A stretch of 27,892 nucleotides of DNA, taken from Thiobacillaceae bacterium (lineage in GTDB: Bacteria > Pseudomonadota > Gammaproteobacteria > Burkholderiales > Thiobacillaceae). The stretch lies in NCBI GenBank assembly GCA_012274165.1, contig JAAPAA010000113.1, forward strand, positions 1 through 27,892, written 5' to 3'. Of the stretch, positions 14,915 to 23,727 are shown piece after piece. The notes under the pieces are model-generated. The model saw nothing but the letters and a program-made list of their open reading frames with translations, was not told the origin of the DNA and did no database searches. The position numbers and the translations under genes are program-made. The first letter of the stretch is position 1, and every line of letters begins with the position of its first letter.

Positions 14915-16132
14915 TCAGGCGAAGGTATCGACCAGACCGCGGCCAGATTGCCGGATCGGTATCGGCAGAGTCTGGGTGCCGGTATCGACGCCATTACCCG
15001 AGCCTGGATAGGACGGTGCGCCCCGCCACGCCTCGCGGTTGGCCGATTCGTGTTGCTGTTGCTGCGTCTGCGCGCCTACCGTTGTTTGCCCCAGCTGGAT
15101 GCCCGCATCGTTCATCATCTCCCTGAGTTTGGGGAGGGCAGCCTCGAGCGCATGCCTGACTTCGGGCTGGGCAGAGAAGAAACTCGCCGTGGCCTGATCG
15201 TTGGTTACGTGAAGCACAATTTGCAGCGGTCCCAGATTAGGGGGGTTGAGCGTAAGCGATGCCGTTTGTTGTGCGCCTGCTGTCATCCAGACAATTTGCT
15301 CACCCAGTGCCTGCCCCCAGGCGGCGCTGCCAACCGATGGTGCGAGGGCGTTGCTGGCAACGCTGGCGGGTGCGCTGATCGTGTTCAGCAGCGTGTGCGG
15401 GGTGACGGCCATGAGGGGATTGTTGAGGCCGTCAGTGCGGGTTTTATCTGTTTTGAGGCTGTCGCCCGACAGCGCCGCCGCGATTTGTGCGGGCAGCGAA
15501 GCCGCTGCTGCGGCCGTGGTCTGAGCCGAAGTGGCTGTTGTCATGGCGGCCTGGAAATCCGCCTTCACCGATTGCTGGGAAGTGGCTGCCTGGGCGTCTG
15601 CTGATGCATCGGCCGCTTGAGCAGGCTGTAATGCGGGCGGGGCGGTTCCGTTTAAGGGGATAAGCTGACGTGCAGCCAACACGTCAGCGACAACAGCACC
15701 GGCACCGGCAACCGCCACGCTGCTGGTTGAGGCCTGGGGCGGTGGCGGAATGAGCGGAGTGGGTGCTGCCGCCAGCGCAAGCATGGCGTTGGGCAACATC
15801 GTGCTGGCGTCTGCAGTGGGCAGACTGGCGTCGGGCTGTGGCGCGCCATTGTCTGCAGGCGTGGGGTGCAACGGGTCGCCTGTGGAAGCGTCGGCTGAAA
15901 CGGCGTCCTTGTCGTCCTTGGAGTCGGTTGAATCGGTCGAGGCTGAGTCTGAACTGGGCTGGACGTCCTGTCTGGAATCACTCCTGGTTTCGCTGACGGG
16001 CTTGTTTTGTGCGATTTCGTTCGACAGCATCTGGCTGAACGGCGTGTCCGCCATTGCCGCGTCGGCTTGTTTTTTGCCAGTCTGCGCCTGATGCGCATTC
16101 ACCGGATTGAGGTTGGCTGCTTGAAGGGTCAT
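14915..16132 (-). CDS. fliK: Flagellar hook-length control protein FliK
   Basis: A 405-residue FliK. The N-terminal two thirds are low-complexity (Ala, Ser, Asp, Gln, Pro), as expected for the molecular ruler part. The conserved C-terminal domain (about residues 270-360) has GEQIVWMTAGAQQTASLTLN followed by PPNLGPLQIVLHV and the LREMMNDAGIQLGQTTV segment, the signature that switches FlhB substrate specificity when the hook is complete. The tail after residue 360 is Gln- and Gly-rich. The start at 16132 has GAGG a few bases upstream. It begins 23 bases after fliJ and ends the fliFGHIJK block. Confidence 0.96.
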   Translation of the reverse strand: MTLQAANLNPVNAHQAQTGKKQADAAMADTPFSQMLSNEIAQNKPVSETRSDSRQDVQPSSDSASTDSTDSKDDKDAVSADASTGDPLHPTPADNGAPQPDASLPTADASTMLPNAMLALAAAPTPLIPPPPQASTSSVAVAGAGAVVADVLAARQLIPLNGTAPPALQPAQAADASADAQAATSQQSVKADFQAAMTTATSAQTTAAAAASLPAQIAAALSGDSLKTDKTRTDGLNNPLMAVTPHTLLNTISAPASVASNALAPSVGSAAWGQALGEQIVWMTAGAQQTASLTLNPPNLGPLQIVLHVTNDQATASFFSAQPEVRHALEAALPKLREMMNDAGIQLGQTTVGAQTQQQQHESANREAWRGAPSYPGSGNGVDTGTQTLPIPIRQSGRGLVDTFA

Positions 16133-16155
16133 GGTTTGCCTCGACTCGGAGTGGG

Positions 16156-16605
16156 TTAAGTGTGATCCCGCTTGTGCGACACGGTGCGTGCGGCATGCTC
16201 GTCATTCTGTTTCTGGTCGCGCCACGATTCACGGCGTGCGTCTTCCTTGTTCGCCCGGTCTGACAGGGTGACGAAGGACATTTTTTTCTGCTCGCATACC
16301 AGCCAGGCCGCGCGCGCCTGGTCGGCACGTTGTTTGGCGTGGCTGACGACGGTTTGCTGACCGGCGATGGCGTGGTCGAGCTTTTGCATGAACACCTGGA
16401 AATTATTGAAATGGGTGGCGCTGATGCCGTTGGCCAGACTGGTTTGGCAGCGCAGCGCGTAGTCGTCACGATATTGCTGTAACAGTTCGAGCTTCTGGTC
16501 CGCTTCTTCGCAGGTACGCAACACCTCACCCAGCCGCTTGGCGGCCTCATCGGCGTCCTTGTTGGCAAGGTCGATCAGGGTGTTGAGTGCGGAGCGGGTT
16601 GCCAT
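16156..16605 (-). CDS. fliJ: Flagellar export protein FliJ
   Basis: A 149-residue, strongly charged, almost wholly helical protein with heptad-like coiled-coil character (LGEVLRTCEEADQKLELLQQ), the size and form of FliJ. FliJ is the stalk-like subunit of the FliH-FliI-FliJ ATPase complex and a general escort protein. It lies between fliI (13 bases upstream) and fliK, the standard position. FliJ sequences diverge strongly, so context carries part of the call. Confidence 0.94.
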   Translation of the reverse strand: MATRSALNTLIDLANKDADEAAKRLGEVLRTCEEADQKLELLQQYRDDYALRCQTSLANGISATHFNNFQVFMQKLDHAIAGQQTVVSHAKQRADQARAAWLVCEQKKMSFVTLSDRANKEDARRESWRDQKQNDEHAARTVSHKRDHT

Positions 16606-16618
16606 TCAATAAGCCCTG

Positions 16619-18031
16619 TCAGTGTGTAGCAGGTTGAAACAGCGCTGAAAGTTCAGCCAGACTTTCCTGGACATCCGAGCGCTCGTTGATGCCTTGCTGG
16701 AGGAAGGCCTCCATCCCGGACTGCAATTTGATGGCCTCGTCCAGCAGCGGGTCGGAACCGGCCGCATAGGCGCCCACGTTGATCAGATCGCGGCTGCGTT
16801 CGTAGCGTGAATAGAGCTTTTTCAAGCGGCGGGCAAGCTGCTGCTGCTCCAGTGTGGTGATGCTGTGCATGGCACGGCTGATGGATTGCTCGATATTGAT
16901 GGCGGGATAGTGTCCGCTTTCGGCCAGCGCGCGATCCAGCACGATGTGGCCATCGAGAATGGCGCGCGCAGCATCGGCGATCGGGTCTTGCTGGTCGTCG
17001 CCTTCGGTGAGAACCGTATAGAAAGCCGTGATCGAACCGCCACCGGGCTTGCCGTTGCCCGCACGCTCAACCAGAGCAGGCAGTTTGGCGAACACGGACG
17101 GCGGGTAACCCTTGGTGGCGGGCGGCTCGCCGATAGCGAGCGCGATTTCGCGTTGCGCCATGGCATAGCGGGTGAGCGAGTCCATGATGAGCAATACATT
17201 CTTGCCCTGGTCGCGGAAATGTTCGGCAATCGAGGTGGCGTAGGCCGCGCCCTGCAAGCGCACCAGCGGCGGGGTGTCGGCTGGGGCGGCGACGACGACG
17301 GCGCGCGCCATGCCAGCTTCGCCGAGAATCTGCTCGATGAATTCCTTGACCTCGCGGCCGCGTTCGCCGATCAGTCCGACGACGATGACATCCGCGCTGG
17401 TGTAGCGCGCCATCATGCCCAGCAGCACGCTCTTGCCGACGCCTGAGCCTGCAAACAGCCCCATGCGCTGGCCGCGGCCGACGGTGAGCATGCTGTTGAT
17501 GGCACGCACGCCGACGTCGAGGATGTCGGTGATCGGTGCGCGCGCCAGCGGATTGGCCGCCCGGTTGTTGAGTGGCATGGTGGCTACGGTGGAGAGTGGG
17601 CCGAGACCGTCGAGCGGGCGGCCGCTGCTGTCGAGCACCCGGCCCAGCAGGGCGTCGCCCACCGGCAGGTGGCGGGTGCGGTCGCTCGGCCGCCGCCGGG
17701 GATGTTTCACCTGTCCCAGGCTGGGCAGGGTGGGAATCACTTCAACCGGGAACACGCGTGCGCCGAGCATGATGCCCTCGACATCGCTTTGCGGCATCAG
17801 GAACAGGTGATCGCCCGAGAAGCCCACGACCTCGGCTTCCAGATGGGCACCGTTGGCCAGCGCAACGGTGCAGCCGCTACCCACCGGTAGTTTCAGGCCG
17901 ACAGCTTCCATCACCAGCCCAGCCACGCGCGTCACCCGACCCGACACCAGCATCGGGTCGGCGATCGCCAGCAACTCGCTGCAATCATGCAGAAAGCTGA
18001 TCCAGCGGTCGCTGTGAGCGTGCGTGTTCAT
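16619..18031 (-). CDS. fliI: Flagellum-specific export ATPase FliI
   Basis: A 470-residue F1-type ATPase. Walker A is AGSGVGKS at residues 194-201; GERGREV at 222-228 holds the catalytic Glu region; Walker B is LLIMD at 280-284, followed by SLTRYAMAQREI. FliI forms a hexamer under the export gate and helps unload chaperone-substrate complexes. ATG 18031 (MNTHAHSDRW) shares a base with the fliH stop (TGATG); an in-frame ATG at 18046 would overlap fliH more and is less likely. All catalytic motifs are intact. Confidence 0.98.
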   Translation of the reverse strand: MNTHAHSDRWISFLHDCSELLAIADPMLVSGRVTRVAGLVMEAVGLKLPVGSGCTVALANGAHLEAEVVGFSGDHLFLMPQSDVEGIMLGARVFPVEVIPTLPSLGQVKHPRRRPSDRTRHLPVGDALLGRVLDSSGRPLDGLGPLSTVATMPLNNRAANPLARAPITDILDVGVRAINSMLTVGRGQRMGLFAGSGVGKSVLLGMMARYTSADVIVVGLIGERGREVKEFIEQILGEAGMARAVVVAAPADTPPLVRLQGAAYATSIAEHFRDQGKNVLLIMDSLTRYAMAQREIALAIGEPPATKGYPPSVFAKLPALVERAGNGKPGGGSITAFYTVLTEGDDQQDPIADAARAILDGHIVLDRALAESGHYPAINIEQSISRAMHSITTLEQQQLARRLKKLYSRYERSRDLINVGAYAAGSDPLLDEAIKLQSGMEAFLQQGINERSDVQESLAELSALFQPATH

Positions 18032-18681
18032 CAGTCGGCCAGCCATTTCGAATCCTTGCCGAGGGCGGCGGTAAGGCGCTGCCAGCGGGTGGACAGGGAC
18101 GAGTCGATCTGGTTGTTGGGGGTTTCGGCGCGACAGCTGCCGGGTTCCAGTGCCGGGTCGTCGGTGATTTGCCAGCCAAGTTTCGTCAGTTCATCGCCAA
18201 TCCGGCTTTGTACCAGGTGAGCATCGGTCGGGTTCAGAGAGAGCAGGGCAGGCTGTTGCAGTGCGGGCAGATAACGCGCGGCCTCCTTGACGATGGGGAG
18301 GACGAGTTCGGGATGGATCGTCAGCGCGGATTTCACCACGGCGCGGGCAAGATCGATCGCCAGATCCAGAACCTGCTGCGAAATGGTTTCGTCAGCCCGG
18401 TCCAGTTCGGCCGCGAAGCTGTCGGCCAGACTGCACAGTCTGGCCGTTTCGACCGCCGCCAGGGCGCATCCCTCGGCGAGGCCGGCGGCATGGCCTTCGC
18501 TGTGCCCCATGGCATAGCCTTCCTGCCGCGCCTGTTCCTGGATCGCGGTGATTTCGTCGATGGTGGGAAGCTTGACCGCTGATTCACCTTTCCTGTGCGC
18601 ATGCGGCGACGATTCGAAACTGGCCATCTCCCAGGGCTGGCAGGCCGGCTGGTCTTCCTTGCGTATCACGCAACTAGACAT
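18031..18681 (-). CDS. fliH: Flagellar export ATPase regulator FliH
   Basis: A 216-residue protein with a variable N-terminus, a Gly-rich coiled helix with GxxxG repeats (GYAMGHSEGHAAGLAEG, about residues 57-73), the FliH hallmark, and a C-terminal domain related to the F-ATPase delta subunit (LPIVKEAARYLPAL). FliH holds FliI in check and tethers it to FliN. ATG 18681 was chosen because AAGGAGAAG stands upstream; the longer frame from 18723 would read deep into fliG. The start overlaps fliG by 8 bases. Confidence 0.96.
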   Translation of the reverse strand: MSSCVIRKEDQPACQPWEMASFESSPHAHRKGESAVKLPTIDEITAIQEQARQEGYAMGHSEGHAAGLAEGCALAAVETARLCSLADSFAAELDRADETISQQVLDLAIDLARAVVKSALTIHPELVLPIVKEAARYLPALQQPALLSLNPTDAHLVQSRIGDELTKLGWQITDDPALEPGSCRAETPNNQIDSSLSTRWQRLTAALGKDSKWLAD

Positions 18682-19675
18682 ATGCTTCTTCTCCTTTGCC
18701 GCCCAGGTTGATCTGGCCTTCATCGGCCAGGCGGCGGACCACCACCAGGATTTCCTTCTGCTGCGCCTCGACTTCGGACAAGCGCACCGGGCCTTTGGAT
18801 TCGAGGTCTTCGCGCATCATTTCGGCGGCGCGCTGCGACATGTTCTTGAAGATCTTCTCGCGCATCTCTTCCGACGCGCCCTTCAGCGCGATGATGAGCG
18901 AATCGGACTGCACTTCGCGCAGCAGCAGCTGAATGCCGCGATCATCAATCTCCAGCACATTCTCGAACACGAACATCTCGTCCATGATCTTCTGCGCCAT
19001 TTCGGGGTCGTAGCTTTTCAGGTGTTCCATGGCGGAGGCTTCGTTGTCGCCGCCCATGAAGTTGAGGATGTCGGCGGCTGCACGGGTACCGCCCATCGGC
19101 TGTTTCTTCAGTACGTCGCTGCCGGACAGCAGTTTGGTCAGCACATCGTTCAGTTCGCGCAAGGCGGTGGGCTGCACGCCGGAGAGCGTGGCGATGCGCA
19201 ACAGGGCGTCATTGCGCAGGCGTTCGGTGAAATGCCCCAGCACTTCGCAGGCCTGATCGCGCTCCAGGTGAACCAGGATGGTCGCTATGGTTTGCGGATG
19301 TTCGTTGTGGATGAGGTCGGCGACCGATTCGGAATCCATCCACTTCAGGCTTTCGATGCCGCTGGCATCGGCGCCTCCGCCCAGAATCCGGTTCAGTAAC
19401 GACGAGGCTTTGTCGTCGCCCAGCGCCTTGGTCAACACGCTGCGGATATAGTCATCAGAGTCCAGCCCCAGTGAGGAGTTGTTGTCGGCAAAGGTGTTGA
19501 AGTCATTCAGCACATGCACCACTTCTTCATGCGAAATGGCTTTCATCGTGGTCATGGCTTCGCTGAGCTTCTGGACCTCGCGCGGGCTCAGGTATTTCAT
19601 GACTTCGGACGCGCCTTCCTCGCCCAGTGCGAGCATCAGGATGGCGCCTTTGGCGATGCCTTGGTGTTCACTCAT
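18674..19675 (-). CDS. fliG: Flagellar motor switch protein FliG
   Basis: A 333-residue rotor protein. The N-terminal domain binds FliF; the armadillo middle domain has the EHPQ motif (NEHPQTIATILVHLERDQA); the C-terminal domain carries the charged torque helix DDRGIQLLLREVQSDSLIIA, including conserved Arg and Asp residues that meet the MotA stator. Start (MSEHQGIAKGAILM) and length match FliG of related bacteria. It overlaps fliF by 8 bases (ATGAGTGA) and fliH by 8. Confidence 0.98.
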   Translation of the reverse strand: MSEHQGIAKGAILMLALGEEGASEVMKYLSPREVQKLSEAMTTMKAISHEEVVHVLNDFNTFADNNSSLGLDSDDYIRSVLTKALGDDKASSLLNRILGGGADASGIESLKWMDSESVADLIHNEHPQTIATILVHLERDQACEVLGHFTERLRNDALLRIATLSGVQPTALRELNDVLTKLLSGSDVLKKQPMGGTRAAADILNFMGGDNEASAMEHLKSYDPEMAQKIMDEMFVFENVLEIDDRGIQLLLREVQSDSLIIALKGASEEMREKIFKNMSQRAAEMMREDLESKGPVRLSEVEAQQKEILVVVRRLADEGQINLGGKGEEAYV

Positions 19676-21311
19676 TGCTGCCTACCCAGGTTTTGACGAT
19701 GTTGGCGACGACACGCGGGTCTTCGCTGGCCAGCTTTTGCGCTCGGGCGAGGCCATCCTGATAGTCACGGCCACCGCGCGACCCTTCACCCATCCCGGCT
19801 TCCATTTGCGGCGTTGTATAGGCCGGATGATCCATCACGGGCGAATGTTTGGCGGGTTCGGCTATTTTCTTCAGCATGGGTTTGAGCACGCGCAGATACA
19901 GCAGCAGCAGCGCCCCCCCCATCAGCAAATATTTGCCGGTGTCCTTGGCTGTTTGAATCGTACCCGGCTCTTTCCATAACGGCGTCTCGGGAATGGTTTC
20001 CTGTTCCGGACTGGCAAACGCGCTGTTGACCACGTTGAGGGTGTCGCCCCGGGCCTGGTTGTAGCCCATCGCCTCTTTGACCAGGTTGGTGATCTGTGCC
20101 GTCTCAGCAGCCGTGAGCGGTTTCATCTCCACCTTGCCATCTTTGCTGGTGGTTTTCCTGTAATTGACGACGACCGCGACGGACAGGCGCTTCAAGCCGC
20201 CGACGCCTTGCTGCACGTACTGGATGGTCTTGTCGACTTCATAGTTGGTGGTGGCATCCTTTTGCGTGCTGGAGGGTGCAGCGGCAGGGGGAGGTGGAGC
20301 GGTTTTTGCATTTTTGGCGGGAGCGACGATAGGCGCGGTCGCAGGCGCAGACGGCTGATTGGTCAATGCGCCCGGCACACCCGCCGGATTACCCGTGCTG
20401 TTCAGGGATTCGCTGGTTTGCTGGCTGCGGATCGCCATCGTATCCGGAGTCTGGTTAGGCTTGTAGGACTCCACTGCCTGTTCGCTGTGCGAAAAGTCGA
20501 CATCGGCAGTCGCTTCGGCGCGCACATTTTCGGCGCCTACGATCGGGCTGATGATCGATTCGATCCGTTTGACGACGTTTTGCTGCAACTCCTGCACATA
20601 TTTGATCTGGCTGGGATCCATGCCGCTGGTGCTGCCGGCCCGGCTGGTGTCAGACAACAGGTTGCCGTTCTGATCGACGATGGTCACGTTTTTGGGCGGC
20701 AGTTCGGGCACGCTGCTGGCGACCAGATGCACGATCGCACTGACCTGTTGCGCGTCAAGCACGCGACCGGGGTACAAATTGAGCAGCACCGAAGCGGTAG
20801 CCATTTTTTGCTCGGACACAAAGACCGAGTCCTTGGGCATGGCCAGGTGGACGCGCGCGGCCTGCACGGCGGAGACGGATTCAATTGAACGCGCCAGTTC
20901 GCCTTCCATGGCGCGCTGGAAGTTGACCTGTTCGACAAATTGGGACGAACCGAGTTTCTGGTTTTCCAGCAGTTCGAAGCCGACATTGCCGCCTTTGGGC
21001 AGACCCTGTGCCGCCAGTTTCAGGCGGGTGTCGTGAACGCGATCCGCAGGTACCAGCACCGCACCGCCGCCTTCGGCATATTTGTAGGGAACGTTCATTT
21101 TTTCGAGCTGGGCGACGATGGCTCCACCATCGCGATCGCTGAAGTTCGAGAACAGCACGCGATACTCAGGCTGCTGCCCCCACATCCAGACTGCGGCCAT
21201 GACCGCAATGACCGCAGCCACGCCTATCGCCAGCAGTATTTTTTGCCCGCCCGGTGCGCGGGCGAAATCCATGATGTTGGCCGGAGCCGCCATTCCGCCA
21301 GCTTCAGCCAT
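19668..21311 (-). CDS. fliF: Flagellar MS-ring protein FliF
   Basis: A 547-residue membrane protein forming the MS ring. One transmembrane helix near the N-terminus (about 27-46, LLAIGVAAVIAVMAAVWMW) and one near the C-terminus (about residues 452-470) flank the periplasmic ring-building domains, with the typical EGELARSIESVSAVQAARVH and KDSVFVSEQKMATASVLLNL segments. A Pro/Ala-rich stretch (about 320-350) lies in the beta-collar loop region. The cytoplasmic tail binds FliG. It heads the fliFGHIJK block; the 242 bases to fliE hold no promoter that I can define. Confidence 0.98.
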   Translation of the reverse strand: MAEAGGMAAPANIMDFARAPGGQKILLAIGVAAVIAVMAAVWMWGQQPEYRVLFSNFSDRDGGAIVAQLEKMNVPYKYAEGGGAVLVPADRVHDTRLKLAAQGLPKGGNVGFELLENQKLGSSQFVEQVNFQRAMEGELARSIESVSAVQAARVHLAMPKDSVFVSEQKMATASVLLNLYPGRVLDAQQVSAIVHLVASSVPELPPKNVTIVDQNGNLLSDTSRAGSTSGMDPSQIKYVQELQQNVVKRIESIISPIVGAENVRAEATADVDFSHSEQAVESYKPNQTPDTMAIRSQQTSESLNSTGNPAGVPGALTNQPSAPATAPIVAPAKNAKTAPPPPAAAPSSTQKDATTNYEVDKTIQYVQQGVGGLKRLSVAVVVNYRKTTSKDGKVEMKPLTAAETAQITNLVKEAMGYNQARGDTLNVVNSAFASPEQETIPETPLWKEPGTIQTAKDTGKYLLMGGALLLLYLRVLKPMLKKIAEPAKHSPVMDHPAYTTPQMEAGMGEGSRGGRDYQDGLARAQKLASEDPRVVANIVKTWVGSNE

Positions 21312-21553
21312 TACTGTGCCTCCGTCATGTCGAGGTCGGATTGCGCTTGATTTTTGTATGCTAAGTCCACGTCGTGCTTTCTCATGAGGATGTCGCTATG
21401 AGATCGAATTATCGACAGTCCGGCGTATTCCAATCGGCGGAATAGCACGCGGTTTTCGACGCTTATCGGCCTTATGGATTGCGCGCTGGGTGATAAGGTG
21501 AGCACGTGGAGAACCGTCTCAAGCGGTTAGTTCAGTCGAGCAGGGAGGGCGCA
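21312..21553. other. Divergent fliF-fliE intergenic region
   Basis: This 242-base gap must supply promoters for the leftward fliF block and the rightward fliE gene. No GG-N10-GC sigma-54 element with acceptable boxes was found on either strand. A minus-strand octamer GCCGATAA (21463-21470) equals the sigma-28 -10 box, but no TAAA-like -35 box lies at the right distance. No start site can be assigned. Confidence 0.5.
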
Positions 21554-21898
21554 ATGAGTATAGGCATGATCGATACCGGCAGGATAGAAGCGATGGTGGC
21601 GCAGCTGAGGGCGACGGCAGCACACGCCACGCCTTCGATTGAGAAACCCCTGCAGACTCAGCAAGCTACGGGTCCGGTTGATTTTCAGTCGGCTTTGAAA
21701 TCGTCGCTGGACCAAGTGAACCAGACGCAGTTGCAGTCGCAAAAACTGGCCGAGCGTTTCACGCTGGGCGACACCTCGGTCAGCCTGTCCGACACCATGA
21801 TCGCCATGCAGAAATCCAGTCTTGCGCTGCAGCAAACCGTGCAGGTGCGAAACAAACTGGTGTCTGCCTATCAGGAAATCATGAATATGGCGGTTTGA
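21554..21898 (+). CDS. fliE: Flagellar hook-basal body protein FliE
   Basis: A 114-residue protein, the normal FliE size. The C-terminal part (LGDTSVSLSDTMIAMQKSSL then QQTVQVRNKLVSAYQEIMNM) is the conserved FliE segment. FliE joins the MS ring and export gate to the proximal rod. ATG 21554 follows GGAGGG by a few bases; the in-frame ATG at 21506 has no ribosome binding site and adds 16 unlike residues. It is the only plus-strand gene of the flagellar locus, divergent from fliF as in E. coli, and faces cheV. Confidence 0.97.
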   Translation: MSIGMIDTGRIEAMVAQLRATAAHATPSIEKPLQTQQATGPVDFQSALKSSLDQVNQTQLQSQKLAERFTLGDTSVSLSDTMIAMQKSSLALQQTVQVRNKLVSAYQEIMNMAV

Positions 21899-21912
21899 TT
21901 CCGTATCACGGA

Positions 21913-21938
21913 AAACGGCAGCGCAGACGCTGCCGTTT
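21913..21938. terminator. Bidirectional terminator between fliE and cheV
   Basis: A perfect 11-bp stem (AAACGGCAGCG, loop CAGA, CGCTGCCGTTT) 15 bases after the fliE stop and 10 bases after the cheV stop on the other strand. T-rich bases follow on the plus side (TTTGGTTGGTT) and TTTTCC on the minus side. It serves both convergent genes. Confidence 0.9.
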
Positions 21939-21947
21939 GGTTGGTTA

Positions 21948-22919
21948 TCAGGGTTTCGCCTGATCATTTATCCGTAGCGCATGGCGCAATGCTTTCGCCA
22001 GATCTTCAGCAACAAACTTGGCTACGTAGCCGTCCGCCCCCACTTTTTTGACATGCGCCTCGTTGGCGGCACCGGTGAGCGAGGAATGAATCACCACGGG
22101 AATCGAGCTGAAACGCGGATCCTGCTTGATGTTGCGGGTGAGCGTAAAGCCGTCCATCTCCGGCATTTCCAGATCGGTCAGTACCAGTGCGATCTTGTCG
22201 CCTATCGCGTGGCCGTCGGCTTGCGCCTTGCTGGAAATGGCCTGCAGCTGATCCCACGCTTCTTTACCCGTTTTGCACATGATGTACGGCAGACCCATGG
22301 CGGTCAGGCCTTCCTCGATCATGGTGCGCGCGACCAGCGAATCGTCCGCCGCCAGAATCACCGAGCCGGGCTTGATTTCGACCTTGGGACCGATGCGCTC
22401 GGGATCGATTTCCAGCTCGTTCGACGGCATGACCTGACGCAGGATGGTTTCCACGTCGAGAACCTGAGCCAGGCGATCACTTTTTTCGCCATCGAGGCGT
22501 GCGATGCTGGTGACCATGCCACCGGCCGCATTGCCTTCGGCAGACAGCACTTGCTTCCAGTCCAGCCGCACGATGTCATCCACCGATTCGACGGCGAAGG
22601 CCTGGGTGCTGCGGGCATATTCAGTAATGAGCAGGATATTCAGGCCGGTAGTGGGCGTGCAACCCGCCACGCCCGCCAGATCGATGACGGGCAAAATCTG
22701 GCCACGCAGGTCCACTACACCCATCATATGGGGCTGCGAGCCAGCTACGGCCGTGATCGTCGGCATCGGGATAATTTCCCGCACTTTGAATACATTGATG
22801 CCGAACAGCTCGGTGCGATTGAGCTGCGGATCGTTACCCAGACGAAACAGTAGTAGCTCCAGTTTGTTGGAGCTGGTCAGGTTGGTTCTTTCGTCAATTT
22901 CCTGCTGGATCGTTTGCAT
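21948..22919 (-). CDS. cheV: Chemotaxis protein CheV (CheW-receiver hybrid)
   Basis: A 323-residue protein. Residues about 18-165 form a CheW-like coupling domain (GINVFKVREIIPMPTITAV, MMGVVDLRGQILPVIDL). Residues about 187-315 form a response-regulator receiver domain with acidic pair D192/D193, phosphoacceptor D249 in LVLTDLEMPEMDG, Ser in VIHSSLTG and Lys near YVAKF. CheV links chemoreceptors to CheA and adapts signalling through phosphorylation. It follows ycgR by 41 bases in the same direction and ends the fliC-to-cheV block. Confidence 0.97.
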   Translation of the reverse strand: MQTIQQEIDERTNLTSSNKLELLLFRLGNDPQLNRTELFGINVFKVREIIPMPTITAVAGSQPHMMGVVDLRGQILPVIDLAGVAGCTPTTGLNILLITEYARSTQAFAVESVDDIVRLDWKQVLSAEGNAAGGMVTSIARLDGEKSDRLAQVLDVETILRQVMPSNELEIDPERIGPKVEIKPGSVILAADDSLVARTMIEEGLTAMGLPYIMCKTGKEAWDQLQAISSKAQADGHAIGDKIALVLTDLEMPEMDGFTLTRNIKQDPRFSSIPVVIHSSLTGAANEAHVKKVGADGYVAKFVAEDLAKALRHALRINDQAKP

Positions 22920-22960
22920 GTTGGGTGTCTCGATTTGCTAATGTAATGGGTGCAGGCGGG

Positions 22961-23722
22961 TTACAGGCTGTCCCGCCGTACGCGCTCGATATTCATGACG
23001 AAGCGTTGCAGGCTGCTTGCCATGGCATTGGGTAAATCGATGAATTTGCAGCCCAGGCGAGTTTGAAATGCACCGTTCTGCAGGCGTATCTGGGCTGAAT
23101 TGCAGACTTCCAGTGAGGTGACAACCGGCTCGGTATCGGGCAACAGCAAGCGGCAGTTCGTCAGGATACGGCCGGTTTCAGCCCCGAGGCGGCCGCCGCG
23201 TTCGGCAATCGCGACGCCACCGCACCCAATGTCCACGATATGCGCGGTGATGGGTTCACGGTCGCCATCGACGGTTGAAGGCACGATGCACTTAACTGGA
23301 TTGGCAATCGGTAGTTGCACTCTGAAATGTTCCCGGCGCTGCAGGCGGACCAATGACTTCGGCAGCGCGATGCGCAAGGCCGGCAGTTTGTCGTATTCGA
23401 TCAGGCTCACCGCGCCGGTCGAAAACGTGATGGACACCCCATCAAGATGGGTGATGAATTCCGCCGTTTTGCCGGCCATCAGCTCGTGATTGAGTGCGTC
23501 GCCCCGTGCGCTGTCGAGGATCACCGTGTTATTCGATTCGTTGACGGCAATCACCGAGGTGACAATGATTTGCCGCGTACTCGGCATGTCGAGATTGACC
23601 AGCAGCCGGCGTTGCTGGATCGAACGCATGAGATGAAGGATTTCCGTGCGTGAATGAACCGTGCAGCTTGCAAGAAGGGCATCGCTGACAGGGCTAAGAA
23701 CATGTGATTGGGATGAGGACAT
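22961..23722 (-). CDS. ycgR: Flagellar brake protein, YcgR/FlgZ type (YcgR-PilZ)
   Basis: A 253-residue protein with an N-terminal YcgR domain (about 25-120) and a C-terminal PilZ domain (about 125-245). The PilZ c-di-GMP motif RxxxR is present as R130-EHF-R134. The second motif (D/N)xSxxG reads D164-I-G-C-G-G169, with Gly in place of the usual Ser. YcgR-type proteins bind c-di-GMP and slow or bias the motor through FliG/FliM or MotA. It starts 5 bases after the fhlB stop and precedes cheV, a motility-control pair at the end of the filament block. Confidence 0.94.
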   Translation of the reverse strand: MSSSQSHVLSPVSDALLASCTVHSRTEILHLMRSIQQRRLLVNLDMPSTRQIIVTSVIAVNESNNTVILDSARGDALNHELMAGKTAEFITHLDGVSITFSTGAVSLIEYDKLPALRIALPKSLVRLQRREHFRVQLPIANPVKCIVPSTVDGDREPITAHIVDIGCGGVAIAERGGRLGAETGRILTNCRLLLPDTEPVVTSLEVCNSAQIRLQNGAFQTRLGCKFIDLPNAMASSLQRFVMNIERVRRDSL

Positions 23723-23727
23723 TCTGA

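Noticed and set aside
21463..21470. GCCGATAA octamer on the minus strand before fliF (sigma-28 -10 box)
   Set aside because: No TAAA/TAAAGTTT-like -35 box stands at the required distance upstream, so chance is likely.
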